Position numbers and translations under genes: made by a program. This document shows positions 9,304 to 17,026 of a DNA stretch of 64,000 nt, one piece after another (the stretch's first letter is position 1; every line of letters starts with the position of its first letter). Origin of the DNA: Leisingera caerulea DSM 24564 (GTDB lineage Bacteria; Pseudomonadota; Alphaproteobacteria; Rhodobacterales; Rhodobacteraceae); the NCBI RefSeq assembly GCF_000473325.1, contig NZ_KI421513.1, positions 921,217-985,216 of the forward strand. The letters run 5' to 3'. The notes below the pieces were generated by a model. It was not told the DNA's origin and searched no databases. It saw only the letters and a list, made by a program, of their open reading frames with translations.

Positions 9304-9507
9304 ATGAGCGATCCGCTGTATTATCTGGCACTGGCAGCCGTGGCGGCTGTGGTTGTGGCGCTGGTCATCGGCATTGGCGGCTTTGGCAAGGGCGGCGCGT
9401 TCAACCGCCGCAATGCGAACAAGATGATGCGTTTGCGCATCCTGTTTCAATTCATTGCAGTGGTGCTCTTGCTGTCCTACGTCTACCTGCGCAGCCAGGG
9501 AGGATAA
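9304..9507 (+). CDS. Small twin-helix membrane protein (HIG1-domain type)
   Basis: 67 aa with two hydrophobic helices (about residues 5-24 and 43-62) joined by a short basic loop (GKGGAFNRRNANKMMRLR). This is the layout of the HIG1/hypoxia-induced family that in mitochondria associates with respiratory supercomplexes. ATG 9304 has GGGGGAC before it. It ends 6 bases before the adenosyltransferase start, an arrangement I recall as common in alphaproteobacteria. Its role in bacteria is not established. Confidence 0.75.
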   Translation: MSDPLYYLALAAVAAVVVALVIGIGGFGKGGAFNRRNANKMMRLRILFQFIAVVLLLSYVYLRSQGG

Positions 9508-9513
9508 TTGGCA

Positions 9514-10086
9514 ATGGTCGTTCTGAACAAAATCTACACCCGCACCGGCGACAAGGGCGAAACCGCCCTGGGCAACGGCGAACGCGTGGCCAAGCATTCG
9601 GCCCGCGTCAACGCCTATGGCACCTCGGATGAGCTGAACTCCTTTGTCGGGGTGGCCCGGCTGGAGGCGGACGGCGAGATGGACGCGGCGCTGGCGCGCA
9701 TTCAGAACGATCTGTTCGACCTGGGCGCCGATCTGTGCCGCCCGGAGATGGAAAAGGACGCGGATGCCGAATACCCGCCGCTGCGGGTTGCGGTGGCGCA
9801 GGTCGAGCGGCTGGAGGCCGAGATCGACGTGATGAACAAGGATCTGGAGGCGCTGCGCAGCTTTATCCTGCCGGGCGGGTCCAAACTGGCGGCGCATCTG
9901 CATGTCTGCCGCACCGTGGCGCGCCGGGCCGAACGGCTGGCCACCGACCTGAGCACCGCAGAGGACGTGAACCCGGCTGCGGTGAAATACCTGAACCGTC
10001 TCAGCGACTGGTTCTTTGTCGCGGCCCGCGTGGCCAACAACGGCGGCAAGGACGACGTTCTGTGGGTTCCCGGCGCCAACCGCTGA
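9514..10086 (+). CDS. Cob(I)yrinic acid a,c-diamide adenosyltransferase, PduO type
   Basis: 190 aa. It transfers the adenosyl group of ATP to cob(I)alamin, giving adenosylcobalamin for mutases such as methylmalonyl-CoA and ethylmalonyl-CoA mutase. The N-terminal ATP-binding motif YTRTGDKGETALGNG, the segment YGTSDELNSFVG and the C-terminal RVANNGGKDDVLW (residues 170-183) are typical of the PduO family. An AGGGAGGA site precedes ATG 9514; a TTG at 9508 is less likely. The cobC-cbiB pair at 51269 and mcd at 25536 show the cell both makes and probably uses this cofactor. Confidence 0.92.
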   Translation: MVVLNKIYTRTGDKGETALGNGERVAKHSARVNAYGTSDELNSFVGVARLEADGEMDAALARIQNDLFDLGADLCRPEMEKDADAEYPPLRVAVAQVERLEAEIDVMNKDLEALRSFILPGGSKLAAHLHVCRTVARRAERLATDLSTAEDVNPAAVKYLNRLSDWFFVAARVANNGGKDDVLWVPGANR

Positions 10087-10383
10087 GGGCCCCTGCCCCG
10101 GCCGGATCCCTCCCTGATTCGCCCTTTGGCGCCGGATTCTGGCGAATCCGGTGCCAAACGCGTCATGCGCTACCGCGGTGCCTTGCCGTTGCGGCAGGCG
10201 GATTTCCTAGCGGAAACATTCTTGCAAAAATGATGTTCCAAATGAGCATACGCGACGTCGGCGTGCGCTAACGTGACGATTTTGCCCTGTTGCAGGCGCA
10301 CACCAGCCGGTATCAACGCTGCGAGAGCATAGAGGGGGAGTCGCCCTGGGGCGGCTTGCCGTTTGTTAAGGAGAGAACGCAAA

Positions 10384-11142
10384 ATGAAGGTACTTGTGCC
10401 TGTCAAACGCGTGATTGACTACAACGTGAAAGTCCGCGTCAAAGCGGACGGCAGCGGTGTCGATCTCGCCAACGTCAAAATGTCGATGAACCCCTTCGAC
10501 GAAATCGCCGTTGAAGAAGCCATCCGCCTGAAGGAAGCCGGCAAGGCTGACGAGGTTGTTGCGGTTTCGATCGGCGTGAAGCAGGCCCAGGAAACCCTGC
10601 GCACCGCGCTGGCGATGGGTGCGGACCGCGCCATCCTGGTGGTTGCTGCCGACGACGTGCACACCGACATTGAGCCGCTGGCGGTTGCCAAGATCCTGGC
10701 CAAAGTGGTCGAGGAAGAGCAGCCCGGCATCGTGCTCTGCGGCAAGCAGGCGATCGACAACGACATGAACGCCACCGGCCAGATGCTGTCGGCGCTGTTG
10801 GGCTGGTCCCAGGGCACCTTTGCCTCTGAGCTGGACATCGAGGGCGAGACCGCCAAGGTCACCCGCGAGGTCGACGGCGGCCTGCAGACCATTTCCGTGA
10901 AGATGCCCGCCATCATCACCGTGGACCTGCGCCTGAACGAGCCGCGCTATGCGTCGCTGCCGAACATCATGAAGGCGAAGAAAAAGCCGCTGGACGAGAA
11001 AACCGCCGCCGACTACGGCGTCGACGTCACGCCGCGCCTGGAAATCGTCGAAACCAAAGAGCCGCCGGCACGCGCCGCAGGCATCGTGGTTGGTTCCGTC
11101 GACGAACTGGTTGAGAAACTCAAAGAAGCGGGGGCTGTGTAA
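10384..11142 (+). CDS. etfB: Electron transfer flavoprotein subunit beta
   Basis: 252 aa, the small AMP-binding subunit of ETF, which collects electrons from acyl-CoA dehydrogenases and passes them to ETF-ubiquinone oxidoreductase. The start [20 protein letters not shown] and the recognition-loop region ending [12 protein letters not shown] are typical. ATG 10384 has AAGGAGAG before it. It overlaps etfA by one base (TAATG). The 297 bases upstream (10087-10383) contain no gene; a TTGCAA-N18-GCATAC pair near 10224-10253 is a weak promoter candidate. Mcd at 25536 is a likely electron donor. Confidence 0.96.
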   Translation: MKVLVPVKRVIDYNVKVRVKADGSGVDLANVKMSMNPFDEIAVEEAIRLKEAGKADEVVAVSIGVKQAQETLRTALAMGADRAILVVAADDVHTDIEPLAVAKILAKVVEEEQPGIVLCGKQAIDNDMNATGQMLSALLGWSQGTFASELDIEGETAKVTREVDGGLQTISVKMPAIITVDLRLNEPRYASLPNIMKAKKKPLDEKTAADYGVDVTPRLEIVETKEPPARAAGIVVGSVDELVEKLKEAGAV

Positions 11143-12071
11143 TGGCTGTTCTTCTCCTTGCTGAAGTGACCGACGGCGCGCTGGCGCTGGACGCAACCGC
11201 CAAAGCCGTTGCCGCAGCCTCCAAACTGGGCGACGTGACCGTTCTGGCCGCTGGCGCCTCTGCTGCTGCGGCTGGCGAAGAAGCCGCCAAGATCGCAGGC
11301 GTTGCCAAGGTCCTGGTTGCCGAAGATGCGTCGCTGGGCCACCGCCTGGCGGAGCCGACCGCGGCCCTGATCGCCGGCCTGGCCTCCGACTATGAGCACA
11401 TCGTTGCGCCGGCCACCACCGACGCCAAGAACGTGCTGCCGCGCGTCGCGGCCCTGCTGGACGTGATGGTGATCTCGGATGTGTCCGGCGTTGTCGACGG
11501 CAACACCTTCGAGCGCCCGATCTACGCCGGCAACGCGATCCAGACCGTGAAGTCGAACGACGCCAAGAAAGTCGTCTCCTTCCGCACCGCGTCCTTCGAC
11601 GCGGCCGGCGAAGGCGGTTCCGCATCCGTGGAAACCATCTCTGCCGCTGAAAACCCGGGCCTGTCCGAGTGGGTCGAAGACAAGGTTGCCGAAAGCGACC
11701 GTCCCGAGCTGACCTCGGCCGGGATCGTTGTCTCCGGCGGCCGTGGCGTTGGCTCCGAGGAAGACTTCAAACTGATCGAAAACCTGGCCGACAAGCTGGG
11801 CGCGGCAGTGGGCGCATCCCGCGCCGCGGTCGACTCGGGCTATGCCCCGAACGACTGGCAGGTTGGCCAGACCGGCAAGGTTGTTGCCCCGGACCTGTAT
11901 ATCGCTGTCGGCATCTCCGGCGCCATTCAGCACCTGGCCGGCATGAAAGACTCCAAGGTCATCGTGGCGATCAACAAGGACGAAGAAGCACCGATCTTCC
12001 AGGTTGCGGACTTCGGCCTGGTTGCCGACCTGTTCGAAGCCGTCCCGGCGCTGACCGAAAAGCTGGGCTAA
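11142..12071 (+). CDS. etfA: Electron transfer flavoprotein subunit alpha
   Basis: 309 aa, the FAD-binding subunit of ETF. The C-terminal half holds the FAD site: [44 protein letters not shown] and [11 protein letters not shown]. The N-terminal domain is Ala-rich and less conserved, as usual. The start codon shares a base with the etfB stop, so synthesis of the heterodimer is coupled. A bidirectional hairpin follows at 12097. Confidence 0.96.
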   Translation: MAVLLLAEVTDGALALDATAKAVAAASKLGDVTVLAAGASAAAAGEEAAKIAGVAKVLVAEDASLGHRLAEPTAALIAGLASDYEHIVAPATTDAKNVLPRVAALLDVMVISDVSGVVDGNTFERPIYAGNAIQTVKSNDAKKVVSFRTASFDAAGEGGSASVETISAAENPGLSEWVEDKVAESDRPELTSAGIVVSGGRGVGSEEDFKLIENLADKLGAAVGASRAAVDSGYAPNDWQVGQTGKVVAPDLYIAVGISGAIQHLAGMKDSKVIVAINKDEEAPIFQVADFGLVADLFEAVPALTEKLG

Positions 12072-12096
12072 GCCCTGCTGGACCGCTGAAAAACAC

Positions 12097-12124
12097 AAAG
12101 GCCCGCCATTTGGCGGGCCTTTTC
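12097..12124 (+). terminator. Rho-independent terminator after etfA
   Basis: AAAGGCCCGCCA-TT-TGGCGGGCCTTTT forms a 12-pair stem ending in a T run. It lies between the convergent etfA and the gene at 12142-12966, and the A-rich left flank means it may work in both directions. Confidence 0.9.
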
Positions 12125-12141
12125 AGTTCCCAGAGCTGGCG

Positions 12142-12966
12142 CTATTTCTCCGGGAGCAACGGCTCCAGGCGGGCCGACAGGGCCTCGGCGATTCGCAGAT
12201 GCTCCTTGGGGCCGATCATGTGACGCGCTGCCGGCAGCTCCATCTGGCCGAAGACCATGCCGGCGATGTCATGCGCCGCCGCAGCGGATTCGGCCCGGAA
12301 CTCCAGGATCCCCTGCACCTTTGGACGCAGCGCATCCGCCATTGAACGGTCCACCAGTACCGGCTCTTCCGGGAATCCGGTGTCGGCATCTAACTGGTAG
12401 CGCAGCCACAGCAGCAGCACACGGCCGTCCAGCGCTTCGATCAGGGTGCTCATCCTTTCTACCCAGCTGCGCTGCAGCTGTTCGCGCACCTGTTCGAACC
12501 GCTGGCCGGAGATGTCCCGGAGGGTGCAGAGCAAGTGCTTGTTGAAGTGGAATTCGGTAAAGTCCACCTCCGGATACAGCGTCTTGAGCGCGGGCTTTGC
12601 CTGCAGGAAGCGGTCATTGCGGCGCGGATGCACCCGGTAATACGGGTTTGAGATGTTCTGCGCGCCCAGCATCTGCATCACCGAGACCTGCGCATCCCTG
12701 GCGATGCCGATCAAGGATTCGTCCTGCGCGAAACTGTCCAGCCCGGCGTTCACACTGCCCAGGTTGATGCAATCCACGCCAAGCCGGCTTTGCAGGGAGT
12801 CGACAAAGGGAAATTCAACGAATCGCCCGTACACTTCGGTTCCACCAAGAAAGGCAACATAAGGCGCATCCAACGACCGTTGCGGCCCCCGCACCAGCAG
12901 CCTGGATTGCCCATATCTGCATGGTTCCCCCGAAAGCGCCCCCGCGCTTTTGAGTTCATAGCTCAT
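12142..12966 (-). CDS. Conserved hypothetical protein (resembles DUF6473)
   Basis: 274 aa, soluble, with no signal peptide. The segment APYVAFLGGTEVYGRFVEFPFVD near residues 35-55 looks like the first strand and active-site loop of an SGNH-like fold (FLGGTE in place of GDS), and a His-rich end (ARHMIGPKEHLRIAEAL) is also reminiscent of that fold, but a full catalytic triad is not obvious. I recall similar Rhodobacteraceae proteins filed under DUF6473. It is divergent from hbd and faces etfA. The function is unknown, perhaps surface polysaccharide related. Confidence 0.7.
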   Translation of the reverse strand: MSYELKSAGALSGEPCRYGQSRLLVRGPQRSLDAPYVAFLGGTEVYGRFVEFPFVDSLQSRLGVDCINLGSVNAGLDSFAQDESLIGIARDAQVSVMQMLGAQNISNPYYRVHPRRNDRFLQAKPALKTLYPEVDFTEFHFNKHLLCTLRDISGQRFEQVREQLQRSWVERMSTLIEALDGRVLLLWLRYQLDADTGFPEEPVLVDRSMADALRPKVQGILEFRAESAAAAHDIAGMVFGQMELPAARHMIGPKEHLRIAEALSARLEPLLPEK

Positions 12967-13119
12967 TTCACCACCAATTTTTCACCCGAGACTCACTCTG
13001 GAGGCGAAGCATTGCAATTTCCCTAAAGTGAGAATTTGCCTCAAATCCGACCAAGCTGCTCTTGTGCCCGCCCTTCCCCGGCCAGTAAGGTTGCGGCAGA
13101 TATTTCAGGAGCCTGAGGC

Positions 13120-13995
13120 ATGGAAATTCAGAAGGTTGGTGTGATCGGCGCCGGGCAGATGGGCAATGGTATTGCCCATGTCATGGCGCTTGCCGGGTAT
13201 GATGTCGTGCTGAATGACGTCAGCCAGCAGGCGCTGGATGCCGCGCTGAGCCTCATTCACAAAAACATGGCCCGCCAGGCCAGCAAGGGAAAGATCTCCG
13301 AGGACGACGTGCAGGCAGCATTGGCACGGATCGTGCCGTCGCTGACGCTGGCCGATATTGGCGCGACCGATCTGGTGATTGAGGCCGCCACCGAACGGGA
13401 AACCGTCAAGCAGGCTATTTTCGAGGATCTGCAGCCGCATCTGAAACCGCACACGATCCTGACGTCTAACACGTCGTCGATCTCGATCACCCGTCTGGCC
13501 AGCCGGACCGACCGGCCGGAGCGCTTTATGGGGTTCCACTTCATGAACCCGGTGCCGGTGATGCAGCTGGTGGAGCTGATCCGCGGCATCGCCACCGATG
13601 AGCCGACGTTCAAGGCGTGCCAGGATGTGGTGGCGCGGCTGGGTAAGACTTCTGCCAGCGCAGAAGACTTCCCGGCGTTCATCGTCAACCGCATCCTGAT
13701 GCCGATGATCAACGAGGCGGTCTATACGCTGTACGAGGGCGTGGGGTCGGTGAAGTCGATCGACGAATCGATGAAGCTGGGCGCCAACCACCCGATGGGG
13801 CCGCTGGAGCTGGCGGATTTCATCGGGCTGGACACCTGCCTGGCCATCATGAACGTGCTGCACGATGGGCTGGCGGACACCAAATACCGCCCCTGCCCGC
13901 TGCTGACCAAATATGTCGAGGCCGGATGGCTGGGCCGCAAGACCCAGCGCGGATTCTACGACTACCGTGGTGAAACCCCGGTGCCGACACGCTGA
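13120..13995 (+). CDS. hbd: 3-hydroxybutyryl-CoA dehydrogenase
   Basis: 291 aa, the length of stand-alone short-chain 3-hydroxyacyl-CoA dehydrogenases. It oxidises 3-hydroxybutyryl-CoA to acetoacetyl-CoA or the reverse. The Rossmann motif GVIGAGQMGNGIAHV is at residues 7-21, the catalytic His lies in GFHFMNPVPVMQLVE, and LGANHPMGPLELADFIG marks the C-terminal domain. AGGAG precedes the ATG. Placement after etfBA suggests butanoate, polyhydroxybutyrate or crotonyl-CoA metabolism, feeding the ethylmalonyl-CoA pathway in which Mcd works. Confidence 0.93.
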   Translation: MEIQKVGVIGAGQMGNGIAHVMALAGYDVVLNDVSQQALDAALSLIHKNMARQASKGKISEDDVQAALARIVPSLTLADIGATDLVIEAATERETVKQAIFEDLQPHLKPHTILTSNTSSISITRLASRTDRPERFMGFHFMNPVPVMQLVELIRGIATDEPTFKACQDVVARLGKTSASAEDFPAFIVNRILMPMINEAVYTLYEGVGSVKSIDESMKLGANHPMGPLELADFIGLDTCLAIMNVLHDGLADTKYRPCPLLTKYVEAGWLGRKTQRGFYDYRGETPVPTR

Positions 13996-14010
13996 TCCTG
14001 AGCGGCGGAA

Positions 14011-14079
14011 GGGGGGCGCTGCCCCCTCTTGGCCTCGCGGCCAATTCACCCCCGGGATGTTTTCAGCCAGATGAAGAGG
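14011..14079. repeat. Roseobacter-type intergenic repeat, copy 1
   Basis: Two adjacent perfect hairpins, GGGGGC-GCT-GCCCCC (14012-14026) and TTGGCC-TCGC-GGCCAA (14029-14044), are followed by a CCCCCGGGATGTTTT...AGATGAAGAG tail. I recognise this composite from many Rhodobacterales intergenic regions. A shorter relative lies at 29873-29925. It separates the convergent hbd and acyltransferase genes and may serve as a terminator. Confidence 0.65.
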
Positions 14080-14102
14080 CGGACCTGCGTCGCGCCTGTT
14101 TT

Positions 14103-14996
14103 TCAGCCCTGCTTGCCGAGGCTGAGCGTATGCTCGCGCAGCCAGGCCATGAAGCCGCGCGGGTCGCTGTGCAGCTTTTCCATCTGCGCGTCGGTCAGCG
14201 GTTTGCCGACCACCGGCGCCTGCGGCTTGTTGCAGGAGCGCACGATTTCATGCAGCAGGAGGCCCTGGCGCAGGATCGGAGAGATCTGGCAGGCGATCTG
14301 GTACCAGCGCGAGTTTGAGCCCGGGAAGTAAATCGGCACCACCCGGGCGCCGGAGCGGCGGATCAGCTGGGCGGTGAAGACATTCCATTCACGTTCGATG
14401 GCCGGCCCGAACCAGCTGTCGGACGACATCACCACCCCCGAGGGGAACAGTGCCACGGCGCCGCCGTCCTTGAGAAACGCCATGGTCTTGGCGCGCATGT
14501 CGACCATCTTGCGCTGCGCGTCGGGGTCATGCGGGAAGGGTACCGGGATCATGAAAGAGGTCGCGGCCTCATCCAGCCCGGTCAGCACCGAGCGGGTCAG
14601 AATGCGGTAATCCAGGCGGCGGCGGCCGATGAGGTCGGCGAAGATCATGCCGTCGACCATCCCGTGCGGGTGGTTGGCGACGATCACCACCGGACCGTCG
14701 GCGGGGATATTTTCGATCTGCTCCTGCGGCGTCTGCAGTTCGATGCCCATGGTGTTGAGGGCCCCGCGCCAGAACTTCTGGCCGCGGTATTCGGCGTTCT
14801 GCTTTTCGAATTTGCTGACCATGCGCAAAATCGTCAGCTTGCCGGTCAGCCATTCGATGGTCTTTATCGCCAAGGAGGTCCAGCGGTCATCGAAGGAGTT
14901 GGCATAGGTCAGCGTGCGGCGGTCATAGACCTCGCCCGTCTGCTCAGCGGTATCAGATGCGATGCCGGTGTTCCTGTCGTGTGCGGTATCCGCCAA
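14103..14996 (-). CDS. Lysophospholipid acyltransferase family protein, candidate aminolipid O-acyltransferase SalA
   Basis: 297 aa of the PlsC/OlsA-like fold. The acyltransferase motif is NHPHGMVDG at residues 108-116, with five rather than four residues between His109 and Asp115, a spacing found in the hemolysin/OlsA-like branch. FPSGVVMSS near residue 194 is the second block. There is no clear signal peptide, but amphipathic stretches suggest membrane contact. From memory, the Ruegeria pomeroyi gene salA, needed for a sulfur-containing aminolipid, is an OlsA-like acyltransferase sitting in this neighbourhood between hbd and the HPr gene. Orthology here is inferred from that context. It could instead acylate another lyso-lipid. 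Confidence 0.72.
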   Translation of the reverse strand: MADTAHDRNTGIASDTAEQTGEVYDRRTLTYANSFDDRWTSLAIKTIEWLTGKLTILRMVSKFEKQNAEYRGQKFWRGALNTMGIELQTPQEQIENIPADGPVVIVANHPHGMVDGMIFADLIGRRRLDYRILTRSVLTGLDEAATSFMIPVPFPHDPDAQRKMVDMRAKTMAFLKDGGAVALFPSGVVMSSDSWFGPAIEREWNVFTAQLIRRSGARVVPIYFPGSNSRWYQIACQISPILRQGLLLHEIVRSCNKPQAPVVGKPLTDAQMEKLHSDPRGFMAWLREHTLSLGKQG

Positions 14997-15028
14997 TGTG
15001 CTCTTCCCGTTCCGCTGCCGGCGCGGGC

Positions 15029-15298
15029 CTAGTAGCCCTCGCCGAACTTGTCGGCCACCAGGGCCTCCAGCGCATGCGCCAGCGCATCAGCATCGGGCCC
15101 CGAAGTCTCGACGTCAATAGTCGTTCCTTTCGAGGCTGCCAACATCAAAAGGCCCATAATGCTGTCACCGGAGGCGGACAGCCCGTCCTTTATCACTTCA
15201 GCCGAGGCGTCAAACCCTTCCACCACCTCCACCAGCTTGGCCGAGGCCCGGGCGTGCAGCCCTTTTTCGTTGATGATTTTCAGCGTCTTCAGAGCCAT
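15029..15298 (-). CDS. HPr-type phosphocarrier protein
   Basis: 89 aa. HPr carries phosphate on a histidine; here His15 lies in NEKGLHARASAKL, and Ser46 in SGDSIMGLL is the regulatory serine targeted by HPr kinase. Both sites are intact, matching the hprK gene in the same cluster. No sugar permease gene is nearby, so this is a regulatory PTS as usual in alphaproteobacteria. Its gene is directly downstream of the EIIA gene, whose stop it abuts. Confidence 0.93.
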   Translation of the reverse strand: MALKTLKIINEKGLHARASAKLVEVVEGFDASAEVIKDGLSASGDSIMGLLMLAASKGTTIDVETSGPDADALAHALEALVADKFGEGY

Positions 15299-15706
15299 TT
15301 AGTGTGCCTGCTCCCCGTCAGGGTTTACGTTTTGCGCGTTGATATACTTGCGCCCGGCCTCCATGGCCTGCCGGACCGCGTCGGCCACCGGCAAGTGGCG
15401 GGATTTTGCCAGTTTGATCAGCATCGGCAGGTTGGCTCCATAGAGAATGCGGCGGTCAGGCGGTGCGCAGGCCTTGAGGCTGAGGTTGGAGGGCGATCCG
15501 CCGAACAGGTCTGTCACAACCACAACGCCGCCGCCGGTGTCGACTTCATTGGCCGCCACGCAAATCTCGTCCTGCTTGCCCTCCCGGTCGTCATCGGGAC
15601 CGATGGCGATGGCCACCAGGCTGGGCTGCGGACCCACAACGTGTTCCACCGCGGCGAGGTACTCCTTCGCCAGCCCGCCATGCGCTACGATCACAATCCC
15701 GATCAA
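15299..15706 (-). CDS. PTS EIIA component, mannose (ManX) family
   Basis: 135 aa, a stand-alone EIIA of the mannose family. The phosphorylated His9 is in VIVAHGGLAKEY, and VVVVTDLFGGSPSNL (residues 59-73) is the family signature. Without IIB, IIC or IID neighbours it cannot transport. It is thought to act as a regulatory phosphate acceptor from HPr. The start overlaps the rapZ stop by 4 bases, so the genes are coupled. Confidence 0.92.
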   Translation of the reverse strand: MIGIVIVAHGGLAKEYLAAVEHVVGPQPSLVAIAIGPDDDREGKQDEICVAANEVDTGGGVVVVTDLFGGSPSNLSLKACAPPDRRILYGANLPMLIKLAKSRHLPVADAVRQAMEAGRKYINAQNVNPDGEQAH

Positions 15707-16593
15707 CCCGGCCTCTCACTTTTTCGCTGGCCTTGCAGCTCGCGGTGTCTAATTGACACTTGCTGGCCGTCTTCTGCAAGGGCCTTGGCCAGGGATTCCG
15801 CCATCGTCACCGATCTGTGCTGGCCGCCGGTGCAGCCGAAGGCGATGGAGAGATGCGACTTCCCCTCGTCCCGGTAGGCGGGCAGCAGCAACCGGGTCAT
15901 ATCCAGCACCCGGGAGAAGAACGGCTCATAAAGAGGGTCTGCCTTGACGTAGTCCTGAACCGCCTGGTCCTCGCCGCTCAGATGCCGCAGCGCCGGCTCC
16001 CAATAGGGGTTTGCCAGGAACCGGCAATCGAACACCATGTCGATCCCATGCGGCATCCCGCGTTTGTAGGAGAAGCTTTGCACCGACAGCGCCAGCGCCC
16101 TGCCCTCCGGCGCGAACCAGCGTTCGATCTCGGCCTTCAGCTGGTGGACGTTCATCTCCGATGTGTCCAGCAGGATATCGGCGCGGTCGCGGATCGGCGC
16201 CATCAGGTCAAGTTCGCGGCGCACGCCCTCGCCCGGAGATTCGGCGGGCGCCAGCGGGTGGCGGCGGCGGGTTTCCGAATAGCGGCGCAAGAGCACGTCA
16301 GGCTGCGAATCGAGATAGAGAACAGTCAGTTCCGCCTCACGGCGGCCGGCCAGCATGTCGATCACATCCAGCAGCGCCCGCGGCGAGAAATCCCGGTTGC
16401 GGCTGTCAAGCCCCAGCGCCATCGGCCGCGGCTCGGCGGCAGCATCAATCAAGCCGGGCAGCAGCCGCAGCGGCAGGTTGTCGATGGCCTCGAAACCGAG
16501 ATCCTCCAGCACGTTGATGGCTGTGGTCCGCCCGGCGCCCGATGGGCCGGTCACCAGAACCACAGGCACCGCCTTCTTGCCGGGATCAGGCAT
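15703..16593 (-). CDS. rapZ: RNase adapter protein RapZ (YvcJ family nucleotide-binding protein)
   Basis: 296 aa. In E. coli RapZ guides RNase E to the GlmZ small RNA and so controls amino-sugar synthesis. The N-terminal P-loop reads GPSGAGRT (residues 16-23), with Arg where the Walker A lysine normally stands. The C-terminal GCTGGQHRSVTMAE segment that binds RNA and metabolite is intact. It overlaps EIIA (4 bases) and hprK (8 bases), so it belongs to the same operon. Whether it still binds ATP, and which RNA it serves in this lineage, is open. Confidence 0.92.
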   Translation of the reverse strand: MPDPGKKAVPVVLVTGPSGAGRTTAINVLEDLGFEAIDNLPLRLLPGLIDAAAEPRPMALGLDSRNRDFSPRALLDVIDMLAGRREAELTVLYLDSQPDVLLRRYSETRRRHPLAPAESPGEGVRRELDLMAPIRDRADILLDTSEMNVHQLKAEIERWFAPEGRALALSVQSFSYKRGMPHGIDMVFDCRFLANPYWEPALRHLSGEDQAVQDYVKADPLYEPFFSRVLDMTRLLLPAYRDEGKSHLSIAFGCTGGQHRSVTMAESLAKALAEDGQQVSIRHRELQGQRKSERPG

Positions 16594-17023
16594 CGGGGTC
16601 CAAGGCTCCGCATCTGAGGAATTGCATCAGCGCCGGGGCGAAATGGGCGCCGTCCACACGTTTCAGGCGGATCACCTCCTGCTCCAGCAGCCGGGCGGTC
16701 TGGCGCACCGGCAGCCGGTCGGTCTCCGTTTCGTCCAAGTCCACCAGCGCCACCACAGGAACAGGGCTGCGGATCTGGGCGTGAAGAAGCCCCATGCAGC
16801 GGGCCTCAACCAGGCCGCGGATCGGCTCCGGCGCGCTGGCAACGACCTGCGCGTGCAGGAGCTGCAGCAGCACCCGGTCATCGGCGACCAGCTGGGCGCC
16901 ATAGGCCATCAGCTGCAGCGCCAGCGCCGACTTCCCCTGCCCGGAGGTACCGGTGATCAAAAGCCCCCGCCCCTCCAGTGCGACGCAGGAGGCATGCAGG
17001 ATGAGGCTTTCCGTATCAGGCAT
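16586..17023 (-). CDS. hprK: HPr kinase/phosphorylase, short alphaproteobacterial form
   Basis: 145 aa, against about 310 in Firmicutes: the N-terminal domain is absent and only the P-loop catalytic core remains, as in other alphaproteobacteria. Walker A is GTSGQGKS (residues 25-32), followed by LVADDRV, and the C-terminal PVVALVDL...ETDRLP corresponds to the K3/K4 region. It phosphorylates Ser46 of HPr, whose target serine is present two genes downstream. Only 3 bases separate it from chvG upstream. Confidence 0.9.
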   Translation of the reverse strand: MPDTESLILHASCVALEGRGLLITGTSGQGKSALALQLMAYGAQLVADDRVLLQLLHAQVVASAPEPIRGLVEARCMGLLHAQIRSPVPVVALVDLDETETDRLPVRQTARLLEQEVIRLKRVDGAHFAPALMQFLRCGALDPDA

Positions 17024-17026
17024 GAT

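Noticed and set aside
9230..9513. Cobalamin riboswitch ahead of the adenosyltransferase
   Set aside because: The space is occupied by the small twin-helix gene and its binding site, and no B12 box was seen.
14103..14996. Frame-shifted or truncated acyltransferase because of HX5D instead of HX4D
   Set aside because: The longer spacing recurs in the hemolysin/OlsA-like branch and the rest of the domain is complete, so it is treated as an intact gene.
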